A stretch of DNA of 64,000 nucleotides from Lysobacter sp. MMG2 (GTDB taxonomy: Bacteria > Pseudomonadota > Gammaproteobacteria > Xanthomonadales > Xanthomonadaceae): NCBI RefSeq assembly GCF_016735495.2, contig NZ_JAERQY020000001.1, forward strand, positions 1,054,001 through 1,118,000, written 5' to 3'. Within the stretch, counting starts at the first letter, position 1; every line of letters starts with the position of its first letter. Shown in pieces: positions 37,094-48,000 of the stretch. A program made the translations under genes and the position numbers. The notes under the pieces were generated by a model. The model saw only the letters and a list, made by a program, of their open reading frames with translations. It was not told the origin of the DNA and ran no database searches.

Positions 37094-40059
37094 AGATCCT
37101 GGTCGACCTCCTGGGCGCTCAGACCCAGAGCCATCGGCGTGGCATCGGGCGCTACACGCGCGACCTGGTGCGCGCACTGCTCGACATCGCCGATGACCGC
37201 CACGAAATCCACTTCGCACTGAGTTCGCCACTGGATGGGCCCAGCGATGCGCTGATCGCGGAGTTCGGCGCGCGAGTACCGCCGCACCGCATCCACTGGC
37301 TGCGCCTGCCCTACGAAACGGCCGCCTACGACCCCGCCAACCAATGGCGCCGCTGTGCCGGTGCGCGCCTGATGCGTCATCAGCTGGAGGCGCTGCGTCC
37401 TGACTGGGTCCTGCATACCAGCGTCGTGGAAGGTTTCAGCGACGATGCGCTGGTGCCCGATCGACCGGTCGACGCGGTCCGCACCGCATCGGTCCTCTAT
37501 GACCTGATTCCGCTGCATGTTCCGGAACTGCTTCCCGAGGCGAAGAACCGGGACTGGTACGAAGAGCGGTTAACCTATCTCAAGCGCTCCGACCTGCTGG
37601 TGGCGATCTCGGAGTGGACACGGCGCGACGCGATCTCGCTCGTGGGCCTGGAAGAAGACCAGGCGATCTTCATCGGAACGGCGGTCGACCCGCGTTTCAC
37701 GCCGGCCGCCGCGACATCGCCCGCCGGCCCGTTGCTCAAGGCGCGCATGCAGATGCAGCGGCCTTTCGTGATGTACGCCGGCGGCTTCGACCAGCGCAAG
37801 AACGTCAACACGCTGCTCGACGCCTATGCGCGCCTGCCCGTTGCGCTGCGCGAGGGACATCAGTTGCTGCTCGCCGGGCACGTCGACCCGACCGCACTGG
37901 AGACGCTGCGTTTCGAAGGCAGGCGACTGGGATTGGGTGAGGATGACGTCCTCATCACCGGCTCGGTTTCCGACGAGGAACTCGCCTGGTTGTACGCAAG
38001 CTGCGCGCTGTTCGTATTCCCGTCGCTCATGGAAGGATTCGGCCTGCCACCGCTCGAGGCGATGGCCTGCGGCGCGCCGGTCCTGGCCAGCTCGGCGACG
38101 AGCATTCCGGAAGTCATCGGACGCGAGGACCTGCTGTTCAATCCGGATGATCCGGGCGAACTCGCGCAGCGCATGGCACGCGTGCTCAGCGATGCCGCTT
38201 TCGCAGCGGAACTGCGCGACTACGGTCCGCGCCGCGCAAGCGAGTTCGACATGAAGCGCGTCGCCGCGCGGATGCTGGCGGGCATGGAACGCAAGGGCGG
38301 CGAGCCGCCGTTGCAGGCCCGGCCGGCCGCGGAGCGCGTCGCGATCCAGACCCCGCACGGGCTGCCGTCGTGGTTGCCCGCGAGCGCGAACGCAGCGGCC
38401 GCATCGCCGCATGGCGCCCCCTCCACGAACGATCCCATCGGCCTGACCGTGCTGCGCACCGACACGATGCCCGTCGCGGCCGTCGCCGAGGCCGCGGCCG
38501 CACGGCCCTGCGTCGTCCTGCTTGGCGAGAGCCTGCGCAAGACAACGGCCGAAGACGCTCGCGCAGGTATCTACGTCGCGAGCGGCTACGCTGCTCTGGC
38601 AGCGGCCGATCGCAGCGGAATTCAGCCCGCGCTGTCGGCGTGGGCGCCGAGCCTGCGTGAGGCGGTCGCCATCGTCGCGCAGACGCCCGCGTTGGCCGAA
38701 CAGGCCCGCGCGCTGCTCGGTGATGAGGGCCACCCGCGCGTGTTCGAAGCATCCTCGCGCTGGCAGGAGGACGTCGTGCACGAGTGCGGGACGTCGGAGC
38801 GGGCGCGCGAGGCACGGCTCATCGAGGACATCATCGCCCTCCCCGGCTCGTCCACCCACGACGATCTCGCGCAGATTGCCTATGGCATCGCGGCTTCACG
38901 CGCGACGCGCGGCGAACGCTGGTTCGTCGATGTCAGCACCATCGCCGTAAACGACATCGGCACGGGCGTGCATCGTGTGGTCAGGAGCGTGCTGCGTTCG
39001 TGGCTGCAGTCGCCGCCGCCGGGCGTGCGCATCGAACCGGTCCGCTTCGACCGGGGCAGTTTCCGTTATGCGCGCGCGTACACGACGAAACTGCTGGGAC
39101 TGCCCGCGCTGGCATTGCAGGACGCCATTGCCGAACCCGCGCCGGGCGACATGTTCGTGGGTCTGGACTGGTCGCCCGAAGCGATTTCGGCCGCGCTCCC
39201 GCGCCTGCAGGACTGGCGGCGCGCAGGCGTGCGAACGGCCTTCGTCGTCAACGATTTGATGCCGATGCGGCTGCCGGAGTTTTTCCATGCGTACTCGCGC
39301 GTGGCGTTCGAACAGTGGCTCGGCCACATGTCGTCCGTGGCCGATGGCGTGGCATGCATCTCGCGCGCGACCGCGCAGGACTACCGCGCGTGGTTGCAGG
39401 AAGCGCAGCCGGCGTTCCAGTTCGGCCGGGCGCCGGACGTGGGGACGTTTGCGATGGGCGTGGATTCGCACGTGCTCGAAGGCAGCGACGGCGACCTGCG
39501 CCCCACGCTTCGCGATGCGCTGGCGAAGCGACCCACCGTGCTGATGGTGGGCACGCTGGAGCCGCGCAAACGCCACGAGGACGCACTGGACGTCGCAGAT
39601 CGCCTCTGGGCGCGCGGGCTCGACTTCAACCTGGTGGTCGCCGGCCAGCGCGGCTGGCTCACCGACGCGCTGATCGCACGCATGAAGGCGCACCCGCGCC
39701 TGGGCCAATCGTTGCACTGGCACGAAGACGTGGGCGATCGCGAACTGGGTGCGCTGTATCGCAAGAGCACGCTGCTGCTCGCCGCTTCGGCCGGCGAAGG
39801 CTATGGGCTTCCGCTGATCGAGGCCGCGCGGCACGGACTGGCGGTGGTCGCGCGGGACCTGCCGGTGTTCCGTGAAGTGATGGGCGACAGCGCGCAGTAC
39901 CTCGACCCCGATCCCGCCCTTTGGGACGAGCCGCTGACGCGAATGCTGAGCGCCCCGCTCCCGCCGGCGGCACAAAGGTCGTGGCCGAGCTGGGACGATT
40001 GCGCGAACGAACTGGCGGCGCTGTTGCGACAGGTGCGTCGCCAGGGCGCTGCGTTCTAG
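37090..40059 (+). CDS. Large glycosyltransferase with two GT4-type modules
   Basis: 989 residues. Module 1 (about 1-395): MKILVDLLGAQTQSHRRGIGRYTRDL, YAGGFDQRKNVNTLLDAY, ITGSVSDEELAWLYASCALFVFPSLMEGFGLPPLEAMACGAPV (EGFGLPPLEA donor motif). A linker region of about 210 residues without recognised domain follows. Module 2 (about 610-989): RWFVDVSTIAVNDIGTGVHRV, MVGTLEPRKRHEDALDV, LYRKSTLLLAASAGEGYGLPLIEAARHGLAVV. Fused transferases of this type add successive sugars in O-antigen or exopolysaccharide synthesis. No other polysaccharide genes lie beside it. Confidence 0.9.
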   Translation: MKILVDLLGAQTQSHRRGIGRYTRDLVRALLDIADDRHEIHFALSSPLDGPSDALIAEFGARVPPHRIHWLRLPYETAAYDPANQWRRCAGARLMRHQLEALRPDWVLHTSVVEGFSDDALVPDRPVDAVRTASVLYDLIPLHVPELLPEAKNRDWYEERLTYLKRSDLLVAISEWTRRDAISLVGLEEDQAIFIGTAVDPRFTPAAATSPAGPLLKARMQMQRPFVMYAGGFDQRKNVNTLLDAYARLPVALREGHQLLLAGHVDPTALETLRFEGRRLGLGEDDVLITGSVSDEELAWLYASCALFVFPSLMEGFGLPPLEAMACGAPVLASSATSIPEVIGREDLLFNPDDPGELAQRMARVLSDAAFAAELRDYGPRRASEFDMKRVAARMLAGMERKGGEPPLQARPAAERVAIQTPHGLPSWLPASANAAAASPHGAPSTNDPIGLTVLRTDTMPVAAVAEAAAARPCVVLLGESLRKTTAEDARAGIYVASGYAALAAADRSGIQPALSAWAPSLREAVAIVAQTPALAEQARALLGDEGHPRVFEASSRWQEDVVHECGTSERAREARLIEDIIALPGSSTHDDLAQIAYGIAASRATRGERWFVDVSTIAVNDIGTGVHRVVRSVLRSWLQSPPPGVRIEPVRFDRGSFRYARAYTTKLLGLPALALQDAIAEPAPGDMFVGLDWSPEAISAALPRLQDWRRAGVRTAFVVNDLMPMRLPEFFHAYSRVAFEQWLGHMSSVADGVACISRATAQDYRAWLQEAQPAFQFGRAPDVGTFAMGVDSHVLEGSDGDLRPTLRDALAKRPTVLMVGTLEPRKRHEDALDVADRLWARGLDFNLVVAGQRGWLTDALIARMKAHPRLGQSLHWHEDVGDRELGALYRKSTLLLAASAGEGYGLPLIEAARHGLAVVARDLPVFREVMGDSAQYLDPDPALWDEPLTRMLSAPLPPAAQRSWPSWDDCANELAALLRQVRRQGAAF

Positions 40060-40077
40060 CGCAACAAGATCGCCGAC

Positions 40078-41703
40078 TCAGTTCGCGGCCGACGCCGCAC
40101 GCAGGCGATCGGCGAACTCGCCCAGGCCGATGGCCTGCGGATCGAGTTCGCGCGCCGCGCTCAGCGCGGCCTGCGCGGCGGTCAGTTCGCCTGCGCCCAG
40201 GCGCTCGTCGCCGACGGCGATCCAACGCTGCGCCAGTCGCCTGCGCGCTTCGCGCAGCGCGGCGCTCTCACCTTCCAGCGCGGCGCGGGCGTCCAGGCAT
40301 TCACGGGCGCGGCGCAGGCGGTTGCCGCGCAATTCCTCTTCGAAACATCGGCGCGCCGCCGGCAGCAGTCGCGCCATCGCGCCACGCACGCGCGGATCCT
40401 GCGGCGCCAGCGCCTGGGCGGCACGCAGCTTGTCGAAGGCGCTCTCGCCGGGCGGTGTGAGCAGATCGCCGCGTCCTTCGGCCTGCGTGGCATCGGTCAG
40501 CAACTGGTCGACGCGACGCTTGCGCTGCGCCGAAGGCTCGCGCTGTCCGTAGCGCTGCTGCGTCTGCCGGGCCTGGGTGAGGCGCTGCTCGGCCTGGGCG
40601 ATGCCGGGCGCCTGGAGCGAAATCGCGCGCGCGTCGCGCAGCGCGGCCTCGGCTTCGTCGAAACGGAAATCGGCGGCGTAGCGTTCGCTGCGCTCGGCAT
40701 AGGCATTGGCGACGTGCAGCAGGCCACGCTCGGCGGCGCCGTCCTCGGGCATCGCGGCGAGTGCGGCGAGGTAGCCGTTCAGGGCGTCGTCGAGTCGGCC
40801 ACGACGCAGGTCAGCATCGGCCTGGGTGCGGCGCTGCTCGCCGGCTCGGGAAAGTTGCGCCAGCGCATCGGGTAGATCCACATGCCCCGCGTCGGCGGAT
40901 TGCACGCGACGGATGCGCGCGGACGCCTCGGCCAGTTCGCCGCGCGCCAGCGAAGTGCGCGCCAGTTGCAGCAGGTCGGCCAGCGTGTCCTCGCGGCCCT
41001 CCAGTGCCTCGGTGCGGTTGGGCTGCAACGCGAGCACGCGCTGGTACAGCGGCAGCGCGGTGTGCTCCGCCCCGTCCAGCTGCCCCGCCAGACGCGCGGC
41101 GGCGGCCTGCGCGAGCAGCGTGTCGATGCCGGCTTCGGCGGATTCGCGGGCACGCAGTTGCTGTTCCAGCGCTTCCACCTTCGCGCGCGGAACGGCCATC
41201 TCGCGTGCCAGGGCGATGAGCGTATGCGCCTGCGGGTACTGGCGCGCGCGGATGGCCGCTTCGGCACGCACGAGCGCGGCCGCGCCCACCTTCGCCAGCC
41301 CCTGCCGCGCCTCGTTGCGATCCGGGTCCAGCGCCAGCGCGGCCGCATACAGCTCGCGCGCACCGCGACCGTCGGGCGAGGTCAGCCGACCCTGCGCCAG
41401 CGCGCGAGCGGCATCGACCTGCAACTGCTGCGCCCGCGTTTCCGGCCAGAGCAGGTCCGACAGCGGCTGTCGCAGCACGAACAGGCCCGCGCCCACCGCG
41501 CCCAGCGCCAGCATCGCCACCAGCCATGCCCACGGCCGGTTGCGCACCACCGGCACGGCGGGCCGGCGGGATGCGGGCTGGAAATCGGCCGGATCCCACG
41601 CGCCCAGCGTCGGCTCCACGCGCCCACCCGGCGGCACCGCGCCGTCGGACGGCGCGCCGGGAATGCGGTCAGGGTTGGGGTCTCGGGGTGTCGTGGAACT
41701 CAC
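40078..41703 (-). CDS. Membrane-anchored TPR-like protein
   Basis: 541 residues, unrecognised by name. A proline-rich cytoplasmic N-terminus and a single membrane helix (about 57-77, PWAWLVAMLALGAVGAGLFVL) are followed by about 450 residues of Ala/Arg/Glu/Gln-rich helices with TPR-like spacing (LALDPDRNEARQGLAKVG, LALQPNRTEALEG, LAPQDPRVRGAM). Convergent with the GT gene, upstream of nothing co-directional except relA, whose stop lies 54 nt before its start. Could scaffold an envelope complex. Confidence 0.75.
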   Translation of the reverse strand: MSSTTPRDPNPDRIPGAPSDGAVPPGGRVEPTLGAWDPADFQPASRRPAVPVVRNRPWAWLVAMLALGAVGAGLFVLRQPLSDLLWPETRAQQLQVDAARALAQGRLTSPDGRGARELYAAALALDPDRNEARQGLAKVGAAALVRAEAAIRARQYPQAHTLIALAREMAVPRAKVEALEQQLRARESAEAGIDTLLAQAAAARLAGQLDGAEHTALPLYQRVLALQPNRTEALEGREDTLADLLQLARTSLARGELAEASARIRRVQSADAGHVDLPDALAQLSRAGEQRRTQADADLRRGRLDDALNGYLAALAAMPEDGAAERGLLHVANAYAERSERYAADFRFDEAEAALRDARAISLQAPGIAQAEQRLTQARQTQQRYGQREPSAQRKRRVDQLLTDATQAEGRGDLLTPPGESAFDKLRAAQALAPQDPRVRGAMARLLPAARRCFEEELRGNRLRRARECLDARAALEGESAALREARRRLAQRWIAVGDERLGAGELTAAQAALSAARELDPQAIGLGEFADRLRAASAAN

Positions 41704-41757
41704 CGGGCAAGGATAACGCCCGGATGGTCGCCCGTTCGTCGCGCTTTCCTCGCGCGT

Positions 41758-43920
41758 TCAGCGGCGTTGTGCGTGCTCCACGCCCGGAAGCGCAGACAGC
41801 TTCCCCAACAGCGTCGACAACTGGCCGAAATCGCCCACCCGCAGGCGCAGGCCCAGACGCACGCGTGCGCCGTTGCGCTCGGTGTCGCTGCGGATGCTGA
41901 CCACATGCGCGTTGCCCTGCGCGATCAGGTTGGTGACTTCCTTGAGCAGCCACTTGCGATCCAGCGCCAGCACTTCCACGTCCACTTCGTAACCGCTGCC
42001 CGCGCGCCCCCATTCCACCGGCAGCACGCGCTGCGGCTGCGCCGCGGCCAGGCGCTCGAACGACGCGCAGCCGGGGCGGTGCACGCTCACGCCGCGCCCG
42101 CGCGTGAGGTAGCCCACGATCGGTTCGCCCGGCAGCGGCTGGCAGCAGCGCGCCAGCTGCACCAGCAGGTTGCCCACGCCCTCGACGGTGAAGTCATTGG
42201 ACTTGCGCGGCACGCGGCGCGGCGGCGGCGGTGTGGTGACGGTCGTCGTGGCCGGTGCCGCCTGCGCGGCTTCGCGGGCGCGTTCGTGTTCCAGCAGCGC
42301 GCGGCCCACCTGGTGCGGACCGATGTCGCCCAGCGCGACCTGCACGTACACCTCGCCGTCGCTGGCCAGGTTGAACTTCTCCCGCGCAGGGGCGAGGTCC
42401 GCGCCCAGCAAGCCGAGGCGGCGCAGTTCCTTGTCGAGCAGATCCTTGCCGGCGGATTCGTTGCGCGCGCGATCGAGCTTGTGGAACCACGCGCGCACCT
42501 TGTCGCGCGAACGGCCGCTGGCGAGGAAGCCGTTGGCCGCGACCAGCCAGTCGCGGCGTGGCTCGCCGGTCTTGGCGGTCATGATCTCCACGCGATCGCC
42601 GCTGCGCAGCTTGTGGTCCAGCGGCACGATGCGCCCGTCCACCTTCGCGCCGCGGCAGCGGTGACCGACCTCGGTGTGCACGTGGTAGGCAAAATCCAGC
42701 GGCGTCGCACCGGTGGGCAGGTCGATCACCTCACCCTTGGGCGTGAGCACGTAGATGCGGTCCTCGACCAGTTCGGTGTCGAACTCGCCCGCCAGCGACG
42801 CCTCCTCGCGCCCGGCCTCGCCGCCGGCCTCCAGCAGCCGCCGCATCCAGGCGATCTTGCGATCGAACGCCGCGTCGGCGCTGTGGCTGCCCACTTCCTT
42901 GTACTTCCAGTGCGCGGCCACGCCGAGTTCGGCCTGCCGGTGCATGTCGTGCGTGCGGATCTGCACTTCCAGCGTCTTGCCTTCCGGGCCGATCACCGCG
43001 GTGTGCAGCGAGCGGTAATCGTTGCGCTTGGGCCGGGCGATGTAGTCGTCGAATTCGCTCGGAATCGGCGTCCACGTCGCGTGCACCACGCCCAGCGCGG
43101 CATAGCAGTCACCGAGGCTGTCGACCAGCACGCGCACCGCGCGCAGGTCGTAGAGTTCGCCGATCGGCACGTTCTTGCGCTGCATCTTCTTCCAGATGCT
43201 GTAGATGTGCTTCGGGCGCCCGGCGATCTCCGCCTTCAGCCCCTGCGCGGCCATCGCCCCGCGCAGCGTGCGCTTCACTTCTTCGATGTAGCGTTCGCGA
43301 TCGCCGCGCTTCTCGTCGAGCAGGCGGGCGATCTGCTGGTAGGTCTGCGGTTCCAGGTAGCGGAACGCGAGGTCCTCCAGCTCCCACTTGAGCTGCCAGA
43401 TGCCGAGCCGGTTCGCCAGCGGTGCATGGATGTCACGGGTGAGCATCGCCAGTTCGCGGCGCTCGGGCTCGGGCAGGCGTTCGGCGTGACGCATCCGCGC
43501 GAGCTGTCGCGCCAGCAGGATCGGCACCACGCGCAGGTCGCGCACGATTGCCAGCAGCAGGCGGCGCAGGCCTTCGTTGCCGGCCTGGCCGTGACGCTCC
43601 GCGTGCAGTGCCCAGACCTGCTCGGCGGCGCGCTGGCCTTCCAGCAGCGGCGCCACGCCGGGGAAATCGCGTTCGACCAGGGTCCGCAACGAAGCTTCCC
43701 AGGCCGGGTTCGCATGCAGCAACGCGGCGGCCACGGTGTCGCCGTCGGCGCCGAGCAGCGCGAGCGCGTCGAGCATGCTCGCCACGACATCGGGCGGCTC
43801 GCCGGCCCCGTTCTGCGCCGTCGCCGCGGCCTGCTGCATCGCACGGCGCAGCGTCGCGGGAATGCCCGTGCTGGCGGGATGCGCCAATGCGTCATGCGGC
43901 AGGGAAGACGGTGTTGCCAT
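41758..43920 (-). CDS. relA: GTP pyrophosphokinase RelA
   Basis: 720 residues; ribosome-associated (p)ppGpp synthetase of the stringent response. The N-terminal hydrolase domain is degenerate (no intact HD pair: LLHANPAWEASL). The synthetase domain has GRPKHIYSIWKKM, ELYDLRAVR, the monofunctional EFDD acidic motif (EFDDYIARPKRNDYRSLHT) and AELGVAAHWKYKE. TGS (IYVLTPKGEVIDLPTGATPLDFAYHVH), a zinc-finger-like CC segment (RCCQPLPGEPIVGY) and an ACT domain follow. EXDD plus the dead HD domain point to RelA and not bifunctional SpoT. ATG 43920 has no strong ribosome site. Confidence 0.96.
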   Translation of the reverse strand: MATPSSLPHDALAHPASTGIPATLRRAMQQAAATAQNGAGEPPDVVASMLDALALLGADGDTVAAALLHANPAWEASLRTLVERDFPGVAPLLEGQRAAEQVWALHAERHGQAGNEGLRRLLLAIVRDLRVVPILLARQLARMRHAERLPEPERRELAMLTRDIHAPLANRLGIWQLKWELEDLAFRYLEPQTYQQIARLLDEKRGDRERYIEEVKRTLRGAMAAQGLKAEIAGRPKHIYSIWKKMQRKNVPIGELYDLRAVRVLVDSLGDCYAALGVVHATWTPIPSEFDDYIARPKRNDYRSLHTAVIGPEGKTLEVQIRTHDMHRQAELGVAAHWKYKEVGSHSADAAFDRKIAWMRRLLEAGGEAGREEASLAGEFDTELVEDRIYVLTPKGEVIDLPTGATPLDFAYHVHTEVGHRCRGAKVDGRIVPLDHKLRSGDRVEIMTAKTGEPRRDWLVAANGFLASGRSRDKVRAWFHKLDRARNESAGKDLLDKELRRLGLLGADLAPAREKFNLASDGEVYVQVALGDIGPHQVGRALLEHERAREAAQAAPATTTVTTPPPPRRVPRKSNDFTVEGVGNLLVQLARCCQPLPGEPIVGYLTRGRGVSVHRPGCASFERLAAAQPQRVLPVEWGRAGSGYEVDVEVLALDRKWLLKEVTNLIAQGNAHVVSIRSDTERNGARVRLGLRLRVGDFGQLSTLLGKLSALPGVEHAQRR

Positions 43921-43987
43921 GGCGGTGGAACGGTAGGCGACGCGGGGACGGTCTACACTAGCCCGCATCCCCCTGGAGGAACAGCGC

Positions 43988-44494
43988 ATGACCCGCATCT
44001 CCCCGCCGATCCGCCTCCGCCTGGCCGCGCTCGCCGTGTCCGTGGCGCTGATGCCCCTGGCCACGACCGCACTGGCCCAGCAGAAGATCGAGCAGCAGAT
44101 GTCCTACGAGCAGTTCAAGGCGTCGGGCCTGGACAAGCTGTCCGCGGCGGAGCTGGCGAACCTCAATGCCTGGCTGGATGGCAAGCTCGAGGTCGAGACG
44201 GCGAAGGCGGCCGAAGTCGCCAAGCAGGAGACTTCCGATGATCGCCGCGGCCTGCTCGAGCGCGAATCACGCGACCCGGTGACGGCGGCACTCGCCGGCG
44301 GTTTCACCGGCTTCGGCAAGGGCCGCAGCTTCACGCTCGATAATGGCCAGGTGTGGCAGCAGATCGACGACGCCTCGCTCAGCGCCAAGCTGGACAAGCC
44401 GCAGGTGCGCATCACGCCGAGCCTGGTGGGCGGTGCGTGGTACCTGTCGGTGGAGGGTTACAACACCCGGGCCAAGGTGCAGCGCGTCAAGTGA
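43988..44494 (+). CDS. Exported hypothetical protein, first of a tandem paralogous pair
   Basis: 168 residues. Signal peptide cleaved after about residue 30 (MPLATTALAQQ). Mature part has MSYEQFKASGLDKLSAAELANLN and later FTLDNGQVWQQIDD and a C-terminal KVQRV. The ribosome site GGAGGA lies 7-8 nt before the ATG, and TACACT at 43953-43958 is a possible -10. The following gene is a shorter relative. Function unknown; probably periplasmic. Confidence 0.85.
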   Translation: MTRISPPIRLRLAALAVSVALMPLATTALAQQKIEQQMSYEQFKASGLDKLSAAELANLNAWLDGKLEVETAKAAEVAKQETSDDRRGLLERESRDPVTAALAGGFTGFGKGRSFTLDNGQVWQQIDDASLSAKLDKPQVRITPSLVGGAWYLSVEGYNTRAKVQRVK

Positions 44495-44541
44495 TCCGCA
44501 CCGCCTGACGTCCCTGCCCCATCGACCCGCGAGGTGAACCG

Positions 44542-45021
44542 ATGCGTTGCTCCACGCTGTTGCTTGCGATCGCGATGCTGCTGTCTGTGCCGGCCCTGGC
44601 CGCGCAGCGCGACTACGTTCCCCTCGAACAGCGCCTGAGCGCGGAAGAACTGCGCGCGACCGGGCTGGACACGCTGTCGGCGGACCAGCTCGCGCTGCTC
44701 AACCGCCTGCTCAGCCAGGAGCGCGCCGAAGCACTGCGCGCCGCCGACACGCAACGCACGCAGGACGAGGCCGGAAAGCGCCCGCCACGCACGGCGGCGC
44801 AGGCGGTCACCGCCACCGTGCCGGGCCAGGCGCGCGGCTGGACGAAAGGACAGACGCTGCTGCTCGACAACGGCCAGCGCTGGCGCGTGCTCGACGGCGG
44901 CGTGAACTTCGCACGCCCGGTGAGCGACCCGAAGGTGACCATCGCGCCGGGTTTCCTCGGCGCGTGGTACCTGCGCATGGACGACGGCACGCCGCCGATC
45001 AAGGTGCAGCGCGTCGACTGA
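44542..45021 (+). CDS. Exported hypothetical protein, second of the pair
   Basis: 159 residues with signal peptide (about 1-21, LLSVPALAAQR). Shares with the preceding gene the block LSAEELRATGLDTLSADQLALLNRLL, a glycine-then-LLLDNGQRWRVLD segment, a PG-W-Y(L/S) region and the C-terminal KVQRV(D/K). Separated from its partner by 47 nt, so probably one transcript. Convergent with hrpA, 6 nt from its stop. Confidence 0.82.
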   Translation: MRCSTLLLAIAMLLSVPALAAQRDYVPLEQRLSAEELRATGLDTLSADQLALLNRLLSQERAEALRAADTQRTQDEAGKRPPRTAAQAVTATVPGQARGWTKGQTLLLDNGQRWRVLDGGVNFARPVSDPKVTIAPGFLGAWYLRMDDGTPPIKVQRVD

Positions 45022-45027
45022 CGCGCG

Positions 45028-48000
45028 TCAGCGACGCAGCTGCGACAGCCGCTGCGCCAGTTTCTTCGGCGACACGCCGCCGCGCGTGCCCAGTTCCTGC
45101 GCGAACAGCGACACGCGCAGCTCCTCCAGATCCCAGCGCAATGCCTGCCATTCGGGAGTGTCGTCCTGGCCGGTTTCCGTGGCCGTGGCCAACGCGTCGA
45201 CGAACGGCTTGAGTTCGAGCATGCGCGCCTGGTCGCGCACCGGATCGCGCAACGCACGCTCACCGCGCAGCGCGAGTGCCTTCAGATAGCGCGGGTACTC
45301 GCGCAACGCGTCGGCCGGCACGCTGCGCAGGAATCCCGGCGGCGTCAGCGTCGCCAGGTGCGCGCGCATGTCGTCGAGGTTGCCGCTGGCCCATCCCATC
45401 AGCGGTGATTCGAGCTTGGCGCGTGCTTCGGCAACGGCGGACAGGATCGCCTCGGCCTGCTTGAGCCGCTCCATCGCATCGCCGAACAGTTGCTTGGCGA
45501 TGGCGTCGCGGTGCGAGGCGAACGTCGCGGCATCGCGGATGTCGCCCAGCGCTTCTTCCGAGGCCAGCGAGGCGAACGCACCGTCGACGAGGTCCGCGCG
45601 CAAACGATCGCCTTCCTTGAGGCCGTCCGTACGGGGCGCGGCCGCCTCGATCGAGGCGTAAAGCAGCCCCGTCTTCGGCGACACCGGCAGTTGCTTGCGC
45701 GCCTGCTTGAGCTTGTCCGCCAGCGCGATCGCGAGCAGCCGGCGCACGCCGCGCGGGTGTTCGCGCCGCGCGACGTCGCGTTCGGCGTGCACGCGCAACG
45801 ACACGCTGTCGCCATCGTCGTGCAGCGCGGGATACGCGGGCACGCCGCCGGCGCCCGCCACCGACACGGGAATCGGCGCGTCCGGGAACGTCGTCAAACC
45901 GCGTTGCGCCAGACCGTCCGCCGCCTTCGCCGCGAAGGCCGCCGCCGCGCGTTCGCCGAAGCGGGCGCGCAGATCGTCCAGGTCGCGCGACTCGGCCAGC
46001 ACGGACTTGCCGTCACGGTCGAGCAGCCGCAGATTCATGCGCAGGTGCGGCTCCAGTGCGGCCTCATCGAAATCGATCGCCGCGACCGCAACGCCGCCGA
46101 GCTTGTGCAGGAAGCGTGCGAGTTCGCCGGTGATGCTATCGGCGCCGGGCTGCGGATTGGCTTCGTGGAAGGCGCGGGCGAAATCCGGCGCCGGCACGAA
46201 GTTACGGCGGATCGTCTTCGGCAGCGTCTTGATCAGCGCGGCGGCCTTGTCCTGCACGAAGCCCGGTGCGAGCCAGCCCAGGCGCACCGCATCGAGGGCA
46301 TTGAGCAGATGCAGCGGAACGGCGAGCGTCATGCCGTCGTCGGCCGCGCCGGGCTCGAATCGGTACTTCACCGCAAGCCGCGCGTTGCCCAGCGCGAGGT
46401 ACGGCGGGAAACGCACGGCGTCGCTCTCGTCGCCGATCATCAGGTCGGCGAGCGACCATTCCAGCGCGGCCTTCTCGTTCGCGGGCAGCTTGCCGTACCA
46501 CGCATCCAGCGCCTGCGCGTTGTGCACGTGCGGAGGCAGGCGGTCGAGGTACCACTGCGTCATCCAGTCCTCGTCCACGACCAGACCGCTGCGGCGCTGC
46601 TTGGCTTCCTCGTCGCGCGCCTTCGCCAGCGTGGCGAGGTTGCGCGGCAGGAACTGTGCACGCGTGTTGATCTCGCCCATCACCAGCGCGTCGCGCGCGA
46701 AGATCGCGCGGCTTTCTTCAGGAAACAGCGCGCCGTAATGCACCGGACGCTTGGGCGCCAGCACCAGGCCGAACAGGCTGATCTGCTCGCTGCCGACCAC
46801 GCGTCCCTGCGAGCGCGACCAGCGCGGATCGTGCTGGCGACGCGAGAGCAGGTGCGAAAGCTCCGCGATGGCCCAGTCCGGTTCGATCGCGGCATTGGTC
46901 AGCGACCACACGCGCTCGGTGTCGAGCAGCGTCGCCGACAGCACCCACGGCGGTGGCTTCTTCGCCAGCGGCGAACCGGGGAAGAGCTGGAACTTGCGCC
47001 CGCGCGGGCCGTCGTACTGGCCACGATCGCCGCGCGTGCCGACCTGCGTCGGCAGACCGGCGAGCAGCGCCTTGTGGAGCGTGGCGTAGGCGGACTGGTC
47101 GAGTGCGCCTTGTTCGTTCACGGCGGCGCGCGATTCCTTCCAGTCCAACTCTTCGGCCATCAGCTTCAACTGCCGATGCAGCTCGCGCCATTCACGCATG
47201 CGCAGGAAACCGAGGAAGTGCTTCTCGCACCAGCCGCGCAGCTTCGACTGCGTGAGGTCCTCGTGCGCCGCGTTGTAGGCGTCCCACAGCTTGAGGATGC
47301 CAACGAACTCCGACTTCGCATCGGCGAACTGCGCGTGCGCGTTGTCGGCGGCGGCGCGCTGGTCGGCGGGACGCTCGCGCGGGTCCTGGATGCCCAGGAA
47401 GGACGCGATGACCAGCACCTCGCGCAGCACGCCGTGCTGGTTCGCCGCCACCAGCATGCGCGCCAGCTTCACGTCGACCGGCAGGCGCGACATCAACTTC
47501 CCGGTCGGGGTGAGCCGGCGTTCTTCATCGACGGCGCCCAGCTCGGCCAGCTGCTGCCAGCCGTCGGCGATCGCACGCGGATCGGGCGGTTCGAGGAACG
47601 GGAATTCCTCGATGCGCCCCAGGCCCAGCGAGAGCATGCGCAGGATCACGCCCGCCAGCGCGGCACGGCGGATTTCCGGATCGGTGTAGCGCGGGCGCGA
47701 TTCGAAATCGGCTTCCGAATACAACCGGAAACAGGTGCCTTCACTGATGCGTCCGCAACGGCCCTTGCGCTGGTCGGCGCTGGCCTGGCTGACCGGCTCG
47801 ATGTGCAGGCGATCGAGTTTGCCGCGCGGACTGTAGCGCTTCACGCGCGCCAGGCCCGGATCGACAACGTAGCGGATGCGCGGCACCGTCAGCGAGGTTT
47901 CCGCGACGTTGGTGGCCAGCACGATGCGGCGCTTCGGGCCGGGGTTGAACACGCGGTCCTGGTCGCGCACGGACAGGCGCGCGTACAGCGGAAGCACTTC

